A stretch of DNA of 64,000 bases from CAZPRY01 sp964589175. Lineage in GTDB: Bacteria > Fidelibacterota > UBA2242. The first letter of the stretch is position 1, and every line of letters starts with the position of its first letter. Of this stretch, positions 52,299-60,635 are shown one piece after another. The notes under the pieces are model-generated. The model was not told where the DNA came from. It was given only the letters and a program-made list of their open reading frames with translations, and ran no database searches. Where the stretch lies: assembly GCA_964589175.1 (NCBI GenBank), contig CAZPRY010000019.1, positions 1-64,000 on the forward strand, given 5' to 3'. Both the position numbers and the translations under genes were made by a program.

Positions 52299-53504
52299 AT
52301 GAGGGTTACGATCAGCAAGCCTTCCCGACTCAGCCTCTATATCCATTTCCCGTTTTGCATACAGAAATGCCGCTATTGCGCCTTCGCGTCGGAGGATCGC
52401 GGTCTCGACCGGATCGATCCATGGACAATCGCTCTAACCGAAGAAATTGAACTTTCCTCTGAATTGCTGCGGAGTTATGACGGCCTCTATACTCTTTACA
52501 TCGGCGGCGGCAGTCCCAACCTGCTCGGACCGCGGAATCTCGAAACGATTCTGCATAAAATCGAGACTATCCATAAACTCGATACAGTTCGGGAATTTAC
52601 GCTGGAAATCAATCCCGAATCCGTCACTGCTGAGGATTTACAGGCTTATCGCAACTTAGGAGTTGACCGCCTCAGCATCGGCTGCCAGTCGCTGCAGACC
52701 GGTGAATTGAAAACGCTGGGCCGCATTCATAGCGTGAACGATTTTTACAGAACGATCAAGCTCGTTACGCAAGCCGGATTTCCTAATTTAAACCTCGACC
52801 TGATTTTCGGTATCCCGGGGCAGACGCTTGAATCCTGGACGGACACGCTGCAAAAAGTCCTGCAGTTTCCCGCGAATCATTTTTCGATCTATGCGTTGAG
52901 TTATGAGGAATCTACGCCTTTGAAGCGACTCCTGGATGCGGGGAAGATTCGGACGGTTGATGACGAAGTGCAATGGCAAATGTATCAACTGGCCCATGAG
53001 ACCTTGACTGAACACGGCTTCGAGCACTACGAAATTTCCAACTGGGCCAGACCACAGGCGCACTCCCGGCATAATTCCGCTTACTGGGAAGGCCGCGATT
53101 ATCTCGGGTTGGGGCCGTCGGCGCACTCATTCATCCGGGGCCGCCGGCAGTGGAATATGGCGGGTGTTGATGCTTATCTGAAATCTCTTAAGAGCCAAAA
53201 ATTACCGGTCGAAGGCGAAGAAAAGCTTAGCCCGCAGAATCGGCGCGATGAATACATCATGCTGAGTCTGCGAACAAAGAAGGGAATCCGGGCGGAAGAA
53301 TTCGAGCTGCAAACCGGAGCGCCATTCGCGGACTTTGCGGATCGACTGGAGCAGCGAATGGGGGAAGGATTTTTTCGGGAATATGCGTATATTCGGGACG
53401 ATTCGCTGCAGTTGACTTTGAAGGGGTGGTTTCTGAGTGATTATATTATCGGCGAATTAGCCAATATTCTGGGAGAGAAAAACCATGATTATAAAAAAAG
53501 TTAG
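52299..53504 (+). CDS. hemW: Radical SAM protein HemW
   Basis: HemW is a heme-binding chaperone-like relative of oxygen-independent coproporphyrinogen III oxidase. The 401-residue chain has the radical SAM cluster Cys20, Cys24 and Cys27 in PFCIQKCRYCAF. The fourth Cys typical of true HemN after this motif is replaced by Phe, which marks HemW. Further blocks are YIGGGSPNLL, RLSIGCQSL, LDLIFGIPGQTLESW and the C-terminal HemN domain with LSLRTKKGI. It overlaps the following cupin gene by 20 bases. Confidence 0.93.
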   Translation: MRVTISKPSRLSLYIHFPFCIQKCRYCAFASEDRGLDRIDPWTIALTEEIELSSELLRSYDGLYTLYIGGGSPNLLGPRNLETILHKIETIHKLDTVREFTLEINPESVTAEDLQAYRNLGVDRLSIGCQSLQTGELKTLGRIHSVNDFYRTIKLVTQAGFPNLNLDLIFGIPGQTLESWTDTLQKVLQFPANHFSIYALSYEESTPLKRLLDAGKIRTVDDEVQWQMYQLAHETLTEHGFEHYEISNWARPQAHSRHNSAYWEGRDYLGLGPSAHSFIRGRRQWNMAGVDAYLKSLKSQKLPVEGEEKLSPQNRRDEYIMLSLRTKKGIRAEEFELQTGAPFADFADRLEQRMGEGFFREYAYIRDDSLQLTLKGWFLSDYIIGELANILGEKNHDYKKS

Positions 53505-53820
53505 CCAGGTGAAAAAAACGCCCGTGACCGGCGACGGCGTGGAGGGTGTGCAGATGCAGATACTTCTGGGCCCCGACGACCAGGCACCCAATTTCATCAT
53601 GCGCCGCTTTTCGATCGCGCCGGGCGGTTATACTTATTACCACACGCACAACTTCGAGCACGAAGTCTTCGTCTTGGCGGGCAGCGGCAAAGTTCGCCGC
53701 GAGAACGATGAAATCGCCATCAGCGCCAATATGGTCGTGCTCGTGCAACCGAATGAAGTCCATCAATTTATCAATGCCGGTCAGGACGATCTGGTATTTC
53801 TGTGCATCATACCCAAATAA
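53485..53820 (+). CDS. Small cupin-domain protein
   Basis: The 111-residue single cupin barrel has a metal-binding motif 1 YYHTHNFEHEVFVLAGSGKV (two His, Glu and His) and motif 2 PNEVHQFINAG with the last His. Proteins of this type bind a metal and a small molecule; the exact function is unknown. The start overlaps the end of hemW, and GGGAGAG lies before the ATG. lepB paralogue 2 follows 62 bases downstream. Confidence 0.88.
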   Translation: MIIKKVSQVKKTPVTGDGVEGVQMQILLGPDDQAPNFIMRRFSIAPGGYTYYHTHNFEHEVFVLAGSGKVRRENDEIAISANMVVLVQPNEVHQFINAGQDDLVFLCIIPK

Positions 53821-53882
53821 TCGTTGAACTTTTTTGAATCTAAACGGTTAAATGATTTGATGCGATTAACAACGAGGGAAAA

Positions 53883-54746
53883 ATGAAAAAAGAAGAGAAG
53901 AAAACTCCCAAAGCCGAAAATAAAGCCTGGCAGGAGCTGAAAAGCTGGATCGTTATCATTCTGATTGCGCTGGGTTTGAAAACCACGATCGTGGCCTCCT
54001 ATATGGTTCCGACCGGATCGATGGAAAACACGATCATGACCGGCGACTTTCTGCTCGGGAACCAGTTTGTCTACGGCGCGCGCACACCGACCTGGATCGG
54101 CGTTCCCTGGACCCGCCACGGTTTTCAGGTGCCCTCGTTGCGATTGCCCGGTTTCAAAAAACCGCATCAAGGAGATATCGTGATTTTTAAGTATCCCGTT
54201 GACCCCGCGCTGAATTATGTCAAACGTTGCGTGGCCGGTCCGGGGCAGACGGTGGAAGTCAAGGGCAAGGCCCTCTATGTCAGCGGCGAAACCTTCGAAA
54301 ATCCGCCACACTCCAAATTTATTCGCCCGATTAAATATCCCTCTTATTGGAAAGAACCGGGCATATATCCATACGGCTCCGGCAACGCCGATAATTACGG
54401 CCCGGTCTATGTGCCCGCCGAGGGCGACACGCTCTGGTACGGTAAATACCAGGTCGACATGATCAAGAATGTCGTGGAACTGGCGCATAAAGAATTCCGG
54501 TCCACGGGCACGAAAATGTACATCGACGGCAAAGAGGCGGCCTATTTTGTGGTCACCCAGGATCATTATTTTATGATGGGCGATAACCGCGATAATAGTC
54601 TCGACAGTCGCTACTGGGGCCTTGTGCCGGACAACCTGGTTCTGGGCCAGGCGATGGTCGTTTTTATGTCGTGGGACAGCAGCGTTCCGCTGTATCGCAT
54701 ATTCCATAAAATCCGCTGGAACCGGATTGGCAAAGTCGTTTCGTGA
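53883..54746 (+). CDS. lepB: Signal peptidase I, paralogue 2
   Basis: This 287-residue protein is colinear with the first lepB copy. A charged, Lys-rich N-terminus is followed by one helix (about 21-39), Ser46 (VPTGSMENT), Lys114 (YVKRCVAGPGQ) and MGDNRDNSLDSRYWG. Catalytic residues fall at identical positions in both proteins, so the pair arose by duplication with hemW and the cupin gene now between them. GAGGG precedes the ATG. A good terminator follows 41 bases after its stop. Confidence 0.95.
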   Translation: MKKEEKKTPKAENKAWQELKSWIVIILIALGLKTTIVASYMVPTGSMENTIMTGDFLLGNQFVYGARTPTWIGVPWTRHGFQVPSLRLPGFKKPHQGDIVIFKYPVDPALNYVKRCVAGPGQTVEVKGKALYVSGETFENPPHSKFIRPIKYPSYWKEPGIYPYGSGNADNYGPVYVPAEGDTLWYGKYQVDMIKNVVELAHKEFRSTGTKMYIDGKEAAYFVVTQDHYFMMGDNRDNSLDSRYWGLVPDNLVLGQAMVVFMSWDSSVPLYRIFHKIRWNRIGKVVS

Positions 54747-54787
54747 TCTGAAAAATCGTACTCTTTTCGACTATTCATAATGTCTTG

Positions 54788-54814
54788 ACCCGGCGATACT
54801 CGCCGGGTTTTTAT
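54788..54814 (+). terminator. Rho-independent terminator after lepB
   Basis: ACCCGGCG (54788-54795) pairs with CGCCGGGT (54801-54808) around a five-base loop, followed by TTTTTATT. It ends the lepB-hemW-cupin-lepB unit. Confidence 0.9.
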
Positions 54815-55148
54815 TATTCGGATGATTTTGGTATCGGGTCGTCTTTCTGAATTGTTTGGCAATTTATGCGTTCCAAATAACCGGCATACAAGTCGGTAGA
54901 ACATCGAACCGCGAAATACGGTTTTAAAACTTTTGAATTACTATCCTATTCCACTTAGGCGGATTGGATGTGATTCCACACTAAACACAGAAGTGCCCAA
55001 ATTAAAAATACGTATGTAAAGGTATTTAATAGGCTGTTTGTTTTTTGCATTTTTAAATCCCCCTATTTTTTGAGTTTACGTTCTGTCAAAATTGAAATGC
55101 TCAAAATTCCTAAGGTAATTATTAAAATCCTCTTCCTTTTGAAATAAT
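54815..55148. other. AT-rich spacer with a possible small gene
   Basis: The spacer lies between the lepB terminator and the BNR lipoprotein stop. On the minus strand it contains the 31-codon frame listed separately. Before that, between 55149 and 55066, an open frame without ATG would encode a hydrophobic stretch (RILIITLGILSIS, then charged residues); it may be a remnant. Otherwise nothing is recognised. Confidence 0.45.
54955..55050 (-). CDS. Possible 31-residue single-pass membrane peptide
   Basis: From an ATG at 55050 on the minus strand a 31-codon frame encodes a short polar N-terminus (MQKTNSLLN), one hydrophobic helix (YVFLIWALLCLVW) and a polar end. AGGGGGA lies seven bases before the ATG, a strong ribosome site. 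It is 98 bases downstream of the BNR lipoprotein gene, in the same AT-rich segment. Small membrane peptides of this size are real in many bacteria, but there is no homology evidence here. Confidence 0.4.
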   Translation of the reverse strand: MQKTNSLLNTFTYVFLIWALLCLVWNHIQSA

Positions 55149-56324
55149 CTAACTTAATCTCATTCTATACATTCCTCTGCTGCCAAGGTATAATATTTCT
55201 CCAGTGGGAGATAACATTATAGAACCCTGAGGAGGATCGCTTCTTGGCCATTCATTTATTATTTCCCATGATGATGAACCGGAGATCATCTTATAAAGGC
55301 ATGTATTTCCCCCATTACCCAAAGTCAGTGTAAGATAAAGGTCACCAGTATTAATATTCTTAATTATCCTATGCGGTTTAAAATTTTTATCATTCGGTAG
55401 CCCGTTATTAAATCTTTCCCATGTAATGCCGCCGTCCTTGCTTTTCATTATACCTAGGTCAGTATCAAATTCAGGATCTAAGAAGAAATGATCCACTGCG
55501 GCATAAATAATATCTGTGTTTTCATCGTCGATTAAGATGTCATAAATCATAAGACCGGTATTATGCAAACCTGTATATGTCCAATTTTCGCCACCATCTA
55601 TGCTTTTTGCGATACTGCCAATCCACTCTACTATCACATAGATAATATTAGAATTTTTAGGGTCAAAGGTGATACAATAAGGTCCATTTACAACATCCGA
55701 TTCTTGTCTTTTCCAGTGATTACCTCCATCCAAACTTTTATATAAATGACCTCCATTAAACCCACCTGTACCGGCATAAAGCATATCAGTATTCTCGGGA
55801 TTTATGGCTATATCACGAATATCAGTCTCCCAATCAACATGTATATTACCGGTTATATCTTCCCAGTTTTCGCCACAATCGTTGCTTTTAAATAAAACTT
55901 TGCCGTTTACCACATAAATGATATTAGGATTGGATGGATTAAAGGTAATATCATTGAAATTTGCGCCATTTCCAAAAGCGTACCCGAGAGTATCCCAGGT
56001 TGTGCCGTAATCAACACTTCTAAAGAGGTGAGCCTCGGTATTATTACTAAAATTATAGGTAGTGTCTACAAATAAAATATAGGGTTTTTCAGGATGTATG
56101 GATATGACGTTAATCGGATTAATACTGTCACTTTTTAGACCGGTAAGTTCCCATTCGCCTATCCTCCCTGGATATGAATCCGGAGGAGTTGGATTACAGA
56201 AATCAGTATTTGGGGAAGGCTTTATTGGATTCTTTTCTTTTTCACACTCTACTAGCAGAAAAACGCAACCGAAACCAAGTGCTGTAATGAATAACCTATT
56301 TAATTGATGATTAATTTGACGCAT
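55149..56324 (-). CDS. BNR/Asp-box repeat lipoprotein
   Basis: The 391-residue exported protein has a lipoprotein signal ending LLVEC (Cys27), so it is probably anchored in a membrane. The body carries at least five Asp-box/BNR motifs of the S-x-D-x-G-x-T-W type: SVDYGTTWDT, SNDCGENWED, SLDGGNHWKR, SIDGGENWTY and SKDGGITWER. They alternate with IAINPENTDMLYAG-like strands, which build a beta-propeller of the sialidase/VPS10 kind. Catalytic residues of sialidases are not evident, so binding is more likely than hydrolysis. The gene is clearly more AT-rich than its neighbours, suggesting recent transfer. Confidence 0.85.
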   Translation of the reverse strand: MRQINHQLNRLFITALGFGCVFLLVECEKEKNPIKPSPNTDFCNPTPPDSYPGRIGEWELTGLKSDSINPINVISIHPEKPYILFVDTTYNFSNNTEAHLFRSVDYGTTWDTLGYAFGNGANFNDITFNPSNPNIIYVVNGKVLFKSNDCGENWEDITGNIHVDWETDIRDIAINPENTDMLYAGTGGFNGGHLYKSLDGGNHWKRQESDVVNGPYCITFDPKNSNIIYVIVEWIGSIAKSIDGGENWTYTGLHNTGLMIYDILIDDENTDIIYAAVDHFFLDPEFDTDLGIMKSKDGGITWERFNNGLPNDKNFKPHRIIKNINTGDLYLTLTLGNGGNTCLYKMISGSSSWEIINEWPRSDPPQGSIMLSPTGEILYLGSRGMYRMRLS

Positions 56325-56670
56325 CCTTTTCGTACCTTTAAATAAACGGCATCATGCTGCCTTGCATTTCTTTTAATCCGTTAGATGAATCTCAAATGAA
56401 ACCACTTTCGCTTTCTTATTTCATAGCATAACATGCTTTATCTGCAATTGAAGTTATATATCGGAAGAAGTAATGTCAATAAACGATTCCGGAGCGATAT
56501 GGTGGTCGGAGTAAATTCACGCAATCCGGCTACAATTCGGTCATTCCTCAGGGATTCTTCTTCCCGAATTCATTGAATTCAACCATTAAACTAATTGACA
56601 AATATACCATTTCAACATTCCATTCTTTATCACTGTTTTATTCGCAGGCTTGCGTTAAATTCGGCAGCGT
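56325..56670. other. Divergent AT-rich spacer between BNR lipoprotein and rarD
   Basis: Promoters for both directions are expected. TTGACA occurs near 56598 on the plus strand, but the sequence 17 bases on (TTCCAT) is a poor -10 box. No gene, repeat or terminator is recognised. Confidence 0.45.
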
Positions 56671-57603
56671 ATGCAGCTAAAACTTAACAACCGGATCGAT
56701 TCCCGCACCAAGGTCGGATTCGTCACGACCCTCGGGGCATTCCTGTTCTGGGGCGTCGCGGTGATGTACTGGAAATTGCTGAAGCAAGTCCCATCCCTGG
56801 AGTTGCTATCGCACCGGGTTGTCTGGTCGCTGGTCTTCGTGGTAATCATACTTAGCCTGAATCATGGTTGGAATGAATTCCGGAGCCAATTGAGCAGTTC
56901 GCGCAAGCGCATCGCGCTGGTCTTTTCGGCGGTGTTTCTGTGTTTCAACTGGCTGACCTTTGTCTGGGCCGTCAACGCCGGCTATATCGTCGAATGCAGC
57001 CTGGGCTATTTTATCAATCCGTTGTTCAATGTCATCCTGGGATACATATTTTTCAGGGAACGTCTGCGGCCCTGGCAGTATGTCTCAATCCTGTTCGCCC
57101 TGGCCGGTGTGCTCAACCTGACTTTCAACTACAATCGCTTCCCGTGGATCGGGATTATGCTGGCCTTCAGTTTCGGAATGTACGGCATGATCCGCAAGAA
57201 ACTGGAGATCAAATCACTGTCGGGACTGGGCGCCGAGACGCTGGTCCTGTTGCCCTTTGCGTTGGGTTATATCCTATACCGCGAAATTTCGGGCGCCGGT
57301 GCGTTTCTCCATTTAGATTGGCAAACGACAGTTCTGCTGATGATCGCCGGACCGGTGACGGCGATTCCGCTGCTGGCTTTCAACCATGGCGTGCAGCGTC
57401 TGCGCCTGACGACGGTCGGTTTGATTCAATATGTTACTCCGACCGGCATGTTTCTGCTTGGCGTGTTTTTCTATCATGAGCTGTTTAGCCTTCCCCAGCT
57501 GATTTCCTTCAGCCTGATCTGGTTGGCGCTGGTCCTCTTTTCACTGGAAGGATTTCTGTTTCAGCGCGGGCAGCCGCGCCGCTTGAAAAAATCGACACCC
57601 TGA
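56671..57603 (+). CDS. rarD: RarD-type EamA-family permease
   Basis: This ten-helix drug/metabolite transporter of 310 residues has the RarD order: GAFLFWGVAVMYWKLLKQVPSLELLSHRVVWS at the start, NWLTFVWAVNAGYIVECSLGYFINPL, and QYVTPTGMFLLGVFFYHE near the end. The substrate is not established for the family. The start is the ATG at 56671, without a strong ribosome site. A HAD phosphatase follows 26 bases after its stop. Confidence 0.92.
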   Translation: MQLKLNNRIDSRTKVGFVTTLGAFLFWGVAVMYWKLLKQVPSLELLSHRVVWSLVFVVIILSLNHGWNEFRSQLSSSRKRIALVFSAVFLCFNWLTFVWAVNAGYIVECSLGYFINPLFNVILGYIFFRERLRPWQYVSILFALAGVLNLTFNYNRFPWIGIMLAFSFGMYGMIRKKLEIKSLSGLGAETLVLLPFALGYILYREISGAGAFLHLDWQTTVLLMIAGPVTAIPLLAFNHGVQRLRLTTVGLIQYVTPTGMFLLGVFFYHELFSLPQLISFSLIWLALVLFSLEGFLFQRGQPRRLKKSTP

Positions 57604-57629
57604 AAAAAATTCGCCGGAATTCTGCTTTG

Positions 57630-58490
57630 ATGAACAAATCAAAAACCAATCTCAACCCGACGCCCGTTCAGATGATTATCACCGACCTCGACGGAACGCT
57701 CCTGGGGCCGGATCGCATGGTCAGCGAAACCGATTTTCAAACCCTGGAATGGCTGGAAGAGCAGCATATCGTCCGTGTGATCGCCACGGGCCGCTCGCCG
57801 TTTTCGCTGCGGCGCGTAATTCCCGACGATTTCCCGGTCGATTACGTGATTGTCTCCTCCGGCGCCGGAGTGATGGATTGGTCGACGAAAGAATTCATAT
57901 TTTCGCACGATCTTAGCGCGCCGGAAGTGCAGACGGCGGTTTCCGTGCTAAACCGCGAAAAGCTCGATTTCATGATCCAGCAGCCGATTCCGGAAAGCCA
58001 CCGCTTCCTATATGTACGCAACCGGCCGGACAACCCGGATTTCGACCGTCGCCTGCAAATTTATGAAGGCTATCATGCGCCGCTTACGGCGTCTGATCCC
58101 GGGGATCGCCCAGCTTGCGAAATCATCGCGATCATTCCCGATGGCGCCGGGTATTACGGACGTCTCCAGAAGAATCTGCCCGACTTGAAGGTTATCCGCA
58201 CGACTTCGCCGCTGGATGGGGAAACCCTGTGGGTGGAGCTATTCCCGGCCGATGTTTCCAAGGCCGCGGCGGCAAAATGGCTCTGCGACCGGCTGGGTAT
58301 CGATTGCGGTCATACCCTGGGAATCGGCAACGACTACAACGACCTCGATCTGCTGCATTGGACAGGTCTCAGTTATGTCGTCGGTAACGCGCCCGATGTA
58401 TTAAAAGAGCGCTTTGAAGTCACGCGCCACAACGGCGACAGCGGATTTTCAGCGGCGGTGCACAGGGCTATGGGATTGAACTTGTGTTAA
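57630..58490 (+). CDS. Cof-type HAD-superfamily phosphatase
   Basis: The 286-residue C2B-cap HAD hydrolase has motif I ITDLDGTLLG with the nucleophile Asp, motif II VIATGRSP, and motifs III/IV at K(AAAKW)LCDRLGI and GIGNDYNDLDLL. Enzymes of this group dephosphorylate sugar phosphates, FMN or related small molecules. Riboflavin genes lie 2 kb downstream, but there is no direct evidence for FMN as substrate. The start at the ATG at 57630 is preferred over a TTG three bases upstream. Confidence 0.92.
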   Translation: MNKSKTNLNPTPVQMIITDLDGTLLGPDRMVSETDFQTLEWLEEQHIVRVIATGRSPFSLRRVIPDDFPVDYVIVSSGAGVMDWSTKEFIFSHDLSAPEVQTAVSVLNREKLDFMIQQPIPESHRFLYVRNRPDNPDFDRRLQIYEGYHAPLTASDPGDRPACEIIAIIPDGAGYYGRLQKNLPDLKVIRTTSPLDGETLWVELFPADVSKAAAAKWLCDRLGIDCGHTLGIGNDYNDLDLLHWTGLSYVVGNAPDVLKERFEVTRHNGDSGFSAAVHRAMGLNLC

Positions 58491-58578
58491 GTGATTCGTC
58501 CAAAATCATCATCCTGCCGTGCCGACAATCTTCCGAACAGGAAAATCAGGAGTAATTCCGATCGCAATTCAGAGGCCG

Positions 58579-59523
58579 ATGCATAGAGTTCTCCTTCGAA
58601 TCATCAAACGCAGTATCATCGGATTTCTTGTTGTTATCCTTGCCGCAGCGGTTATACTGGGGAGTGCCTGGCTGCTGCTGCCCGACGGAAGTGAATTCAA
58701 AACCGAGAATCCGCAGTTGACGGCGATGATGCGCGATTACGCCGCTCAGAAGAAATTGAAACAGTCTGAAATACGCTACCAGCCTGTGGCGCTGTCTCAA
58801 ATCTCCAAACATCTCATTCATACCATCATCCTATCGGAAGATGCCCGTTTTTACACGCATCCCGGGATTGATCTGGAAGCCCTGAAATTCGCAATGGAAA
58901 CCAATTTCCAGCGCCGCGAATACGCGCTGGGCGGCTCGACCATCACCCAGCAACTGGCCAAGAACCTCTACCTGAAATCAAGAAAATCACTGTTCCGGAA
59001 ATTTGCGGAAATCATCATTGCCTACAAAATGGACCGGACCCTGAGTAAACGACGTATCCTGGAACTGTACCTGAACATTGCCGAGTTTGGTCCGGCCCTG
59101 TTCGGCGCTGAAGCGGCTTCCCGGTACTATTTCGGGATTCCGGCGGCGGCCCTGAATGTCGACCAGGCCACTCGCCTGGCGGCGCTCCTGCCCAGCCCGC
59201 GCAAGCATTCGCCTCACGACGGTACGAAGTTCACCGAAACCCGCCGCAAACGCCTGCTCCGCTGGCTGATGCAGACCGGGTATATCGACACGTTGACCTA
59301 CTATCAATTAAAGAGCGGTGAAGCACATCCCGCCGCGGCCGACAGTTCCGTCGCGGAGATAAATCCGGCAGCGGATAGTTTGTCACAGGAAATATCTGCC
59401 GATTCGAGCTTAGGGTCGTTATCCGAAGAAGAAATTGTACCGTTGAGTGTCGACAAATTACTGATTCCGGATAATCACGATAGTCTTTCGGAAGACCCAG
59501 CATCTACTGATCCGCCCAAATAA
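58579..59523 (+). CDS. mtgA: Monofunctional peptidoglycan transglycosylase
   Basis: This GT51 glycosyltransferase polymerises lipid II into glycan strands. From the ATG at 58579 it has 314 residues: one membrane anchor (about 12-35) and the GT51 motifs SEDARFYTHPGID (catalytic Glu87), GGSTITQQLAKNLYL, and KRRILELYLNIAEFG. No transpeptidase domain follows. Instead there is an unusual tail of about 70 residues rich in Ser, Asp, Glu and Ala that should be disordered. GAGG precedes the ATG; a GTG 60 bases upstream is less likely. Confidence 0.93.
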   Translation: MHRVLLRIIKRSIIGFLVVILAAAVILGSAWLLLPDGSEFKTENPQLTAMMRDYAAQKKLKQSEIRYQPVALSQISKHLIHTIILSEDARFYTHPGIDLEALKFAMETNFQRREYALGGSTITQQLAKNLYLKSRKSLFRKFAEIIIAYKMDRTLSKRRILELYLNIAEFGPALFGAEAASRYYFGIPAAALNVDQATRLAALLPSPRKHSPHDGTKFTETRRKRLLRWLMQTGYIDTLTYYQLKSGEAHPAAADSSVAEINPAADSLSQEISADSSLGSLSEEEIVPLSVDKLLIPDNHDSLSEDPASTDPPK

Positions 59524-59556
59524 AATCTTACGATAAACGAGAAGTCACCTCGCGTT

Positions 59557-59633
59557 CCGTCAGGTTCTCAAACCTGACACCTGAAGGGAAGAAGCAAGGC
59601 AGAAAATTCCGGAAATAATAAGGCTCAGGCTGA
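59557..59633 (+). repeat. Dispersed palindrome-centred repeat, copy 2
   Basis: CCGTCAGGTT-CTCA-AACCTGAC (59557-59578) forms a hairpin with 8-base arms (59559-59566 and 59571-59578). The following 55 bases match the minus-strand copy at 1320-1395 with scattered substitutions and one extra A. It lies just behind mtgA, again downstream of a gene. Confidence 0.7.
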
Positions 59634-59736
59634 CAAGATCATATGGATGTTGATTTCCTTGATAGTAAAGTGGCGGAAAGTAGATCTGCCTCACGGTTTT
59701 TGTTTGCTATTATGGTTTTGGAATTATAAAATATTA

Positions 59737-59761
59737 TTGACATAAATTGTAAAAATGTCAA
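59737..59761. promoter_or_regulatory. Likely operator/promoter of the TetR gene
   Basis: TTGACAT (59737-59743) and ATGTCAA (59755-59761) form a perfect inverted repeat with an 11-base AT-rich centre, 14 bases before the TetR start codon. TetR proteins usually repress their own gene from such palindromes. The left arm also contains TTGACA, a perfect -35 box, so repressor binding would block polymerase; the -10 region is weak. Confidence 0.55.
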
Positions 59762-59775
59762 AATAAAAGTACTTT

Positions 59776-60369
59776 ATGCCTAAGATTGTAGACGATACCG
59801 AACGCAAAGAGATAATCATACAGACCGCTACCGAATTATTCGTTCGGGACGGCTACCAGAAAACCAAGTTCGCTACAATCGCGGAGCAGTGCGGCCTGGG
59901 CCGAACGACGATTTACCAGTATTTTAAAAACAAAGATGAAGTCTTTATGGCCGTTCTCGATAAAGTCTATAAAGAGCTTCAATCGGATTATATTAATATC
60001 GTTTTCGAGAAAGACGCCAGCTCCATCGATAAAATTCGCAGTGTGATATACAAAGCGTTTCGGGATTACTATCGCAAGAAAAAGATGATGATTGTCGTCG
60101 TGAATTACCTTCTGCAGATGCAGCGTAGAAAAACGGCGTTAAAAGCCAAAATCAATGAACAAACCCTCACGTTGCAGATATTGCTGCAGCAACTCCTCAA
60201 AGAAGGCATCGAGACGGGTGAACTGAAAGAGCATGATACGCAGAATATGGCCTGGGTTCTCTTCTCATTGATCCGGGCCTTTATCATCCAGGTCTCGATC
60301 ACCGAGGACTTCTCTTTACGTGAATTGAAGGACAGCATCGACCTGCTTCTGGACGGTCTGAAGAAGTAA
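59776..60369 (+). CDS. TetR-family transcriptional regulator
   Basis: The 197-residue regulator has an N-terminal TetR helix-turn-helix (about 10-55): IIQTATELFVRDGYQKTKFATIAEQCGLGRTTIYQYF-type residues, with the recognition helix around GRTTIYQYFKNKDEV. The C-terminal half is helical and would bind an unknown ligand. A palindrome just upstream suggests autoregulation. Neighbouring genes (mtgA before, riboflavin genes after) have their own signals, so the other targets are unknown. Confidence 0.92.
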   Translation: MPKIVDDTERKEIIIQTATELFVRDGYQKTKFATIAEQCGLGRTTIYQYFKNKDEVFMAVLDKVYKELQSDYINIVFEKDASSIDKIRSVIYKAFRDYYRKKKMMIVVVNYLLQMQRRKTALKAKINEQTLTLQILLQQLLKEGIETGELKEHDTQNMAWVLFSLIRAFIIQVSITEDFSLRELKDSIDLLLDGLKK

Positions 60370-60480
60370 AAATACTCCGCTTTCAGTAAATTAATTACCC
60401 CAAGAACTCACGCTATCTATTCTATCCGGCTTTCATTTTCACGACTTGCAAAAACGGATTGAGGAATGTAAATTCGATTC

Positions 60481-60599
60481 GATCTCCGGGGCAGGGCGCA
60501 ATTCCTGACCGGTGGTGAAAGTCCACGAATCCCTGGAAATAAGGGATTGAGCCTGCGAAATTCAGGCACCGACGGTAAGAGTCCGGATGAGAGGAGATA
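60481..60599 (+). ncRNA. FMN riboswitch (RFN element)
   Basis: The leader of the riboflavin operon carries the conserved RFN sequence blocks in order: GGGGCAGGGCGCAATTCC, GACCGGTGGTGAAAGTCC, GAGCCTGCGAA, CACCGACGGTAAGAGTCC and GGATGAGAGGAGATA. The closing helix P1 pairs ATCTCC (60482-60487) with GGAGAT (60593-60598). FMN binding to this RNA shuts off riboflavin genes in many bacteria. A hairpin terminator starts ten bases behind it. Confidence 0.97.
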
Positions 60600-60608
60600 A
60601 AGCAATAG

Positions 60609-60635
60609 TCCCGGAAACGTCCGGGATTTTTATTT
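60609..60635 (+). terminator. Expression-platform terminator of the FMN riboswitch
   Basis: TCCCGG (60609-60614) pairs with CCGGGA (60621-60626) around AAACGT, followed by TTTTTATTT that runs directly into the ribD ATG at 60636. The only purine-rich ribosome-site candidate, GGGA (60623-60626), lies in the 3' arm. The hairpin can therefore both terminate transcription and hide the ribosome site. Confidence 0.85.

Noticed and set aside
59643..59729. 28-codon plus-strand frame before the TetR gene
   Set aside because: Weak ribosome site, no motif, and it overlaps the region expected to hold regulatory DNA.
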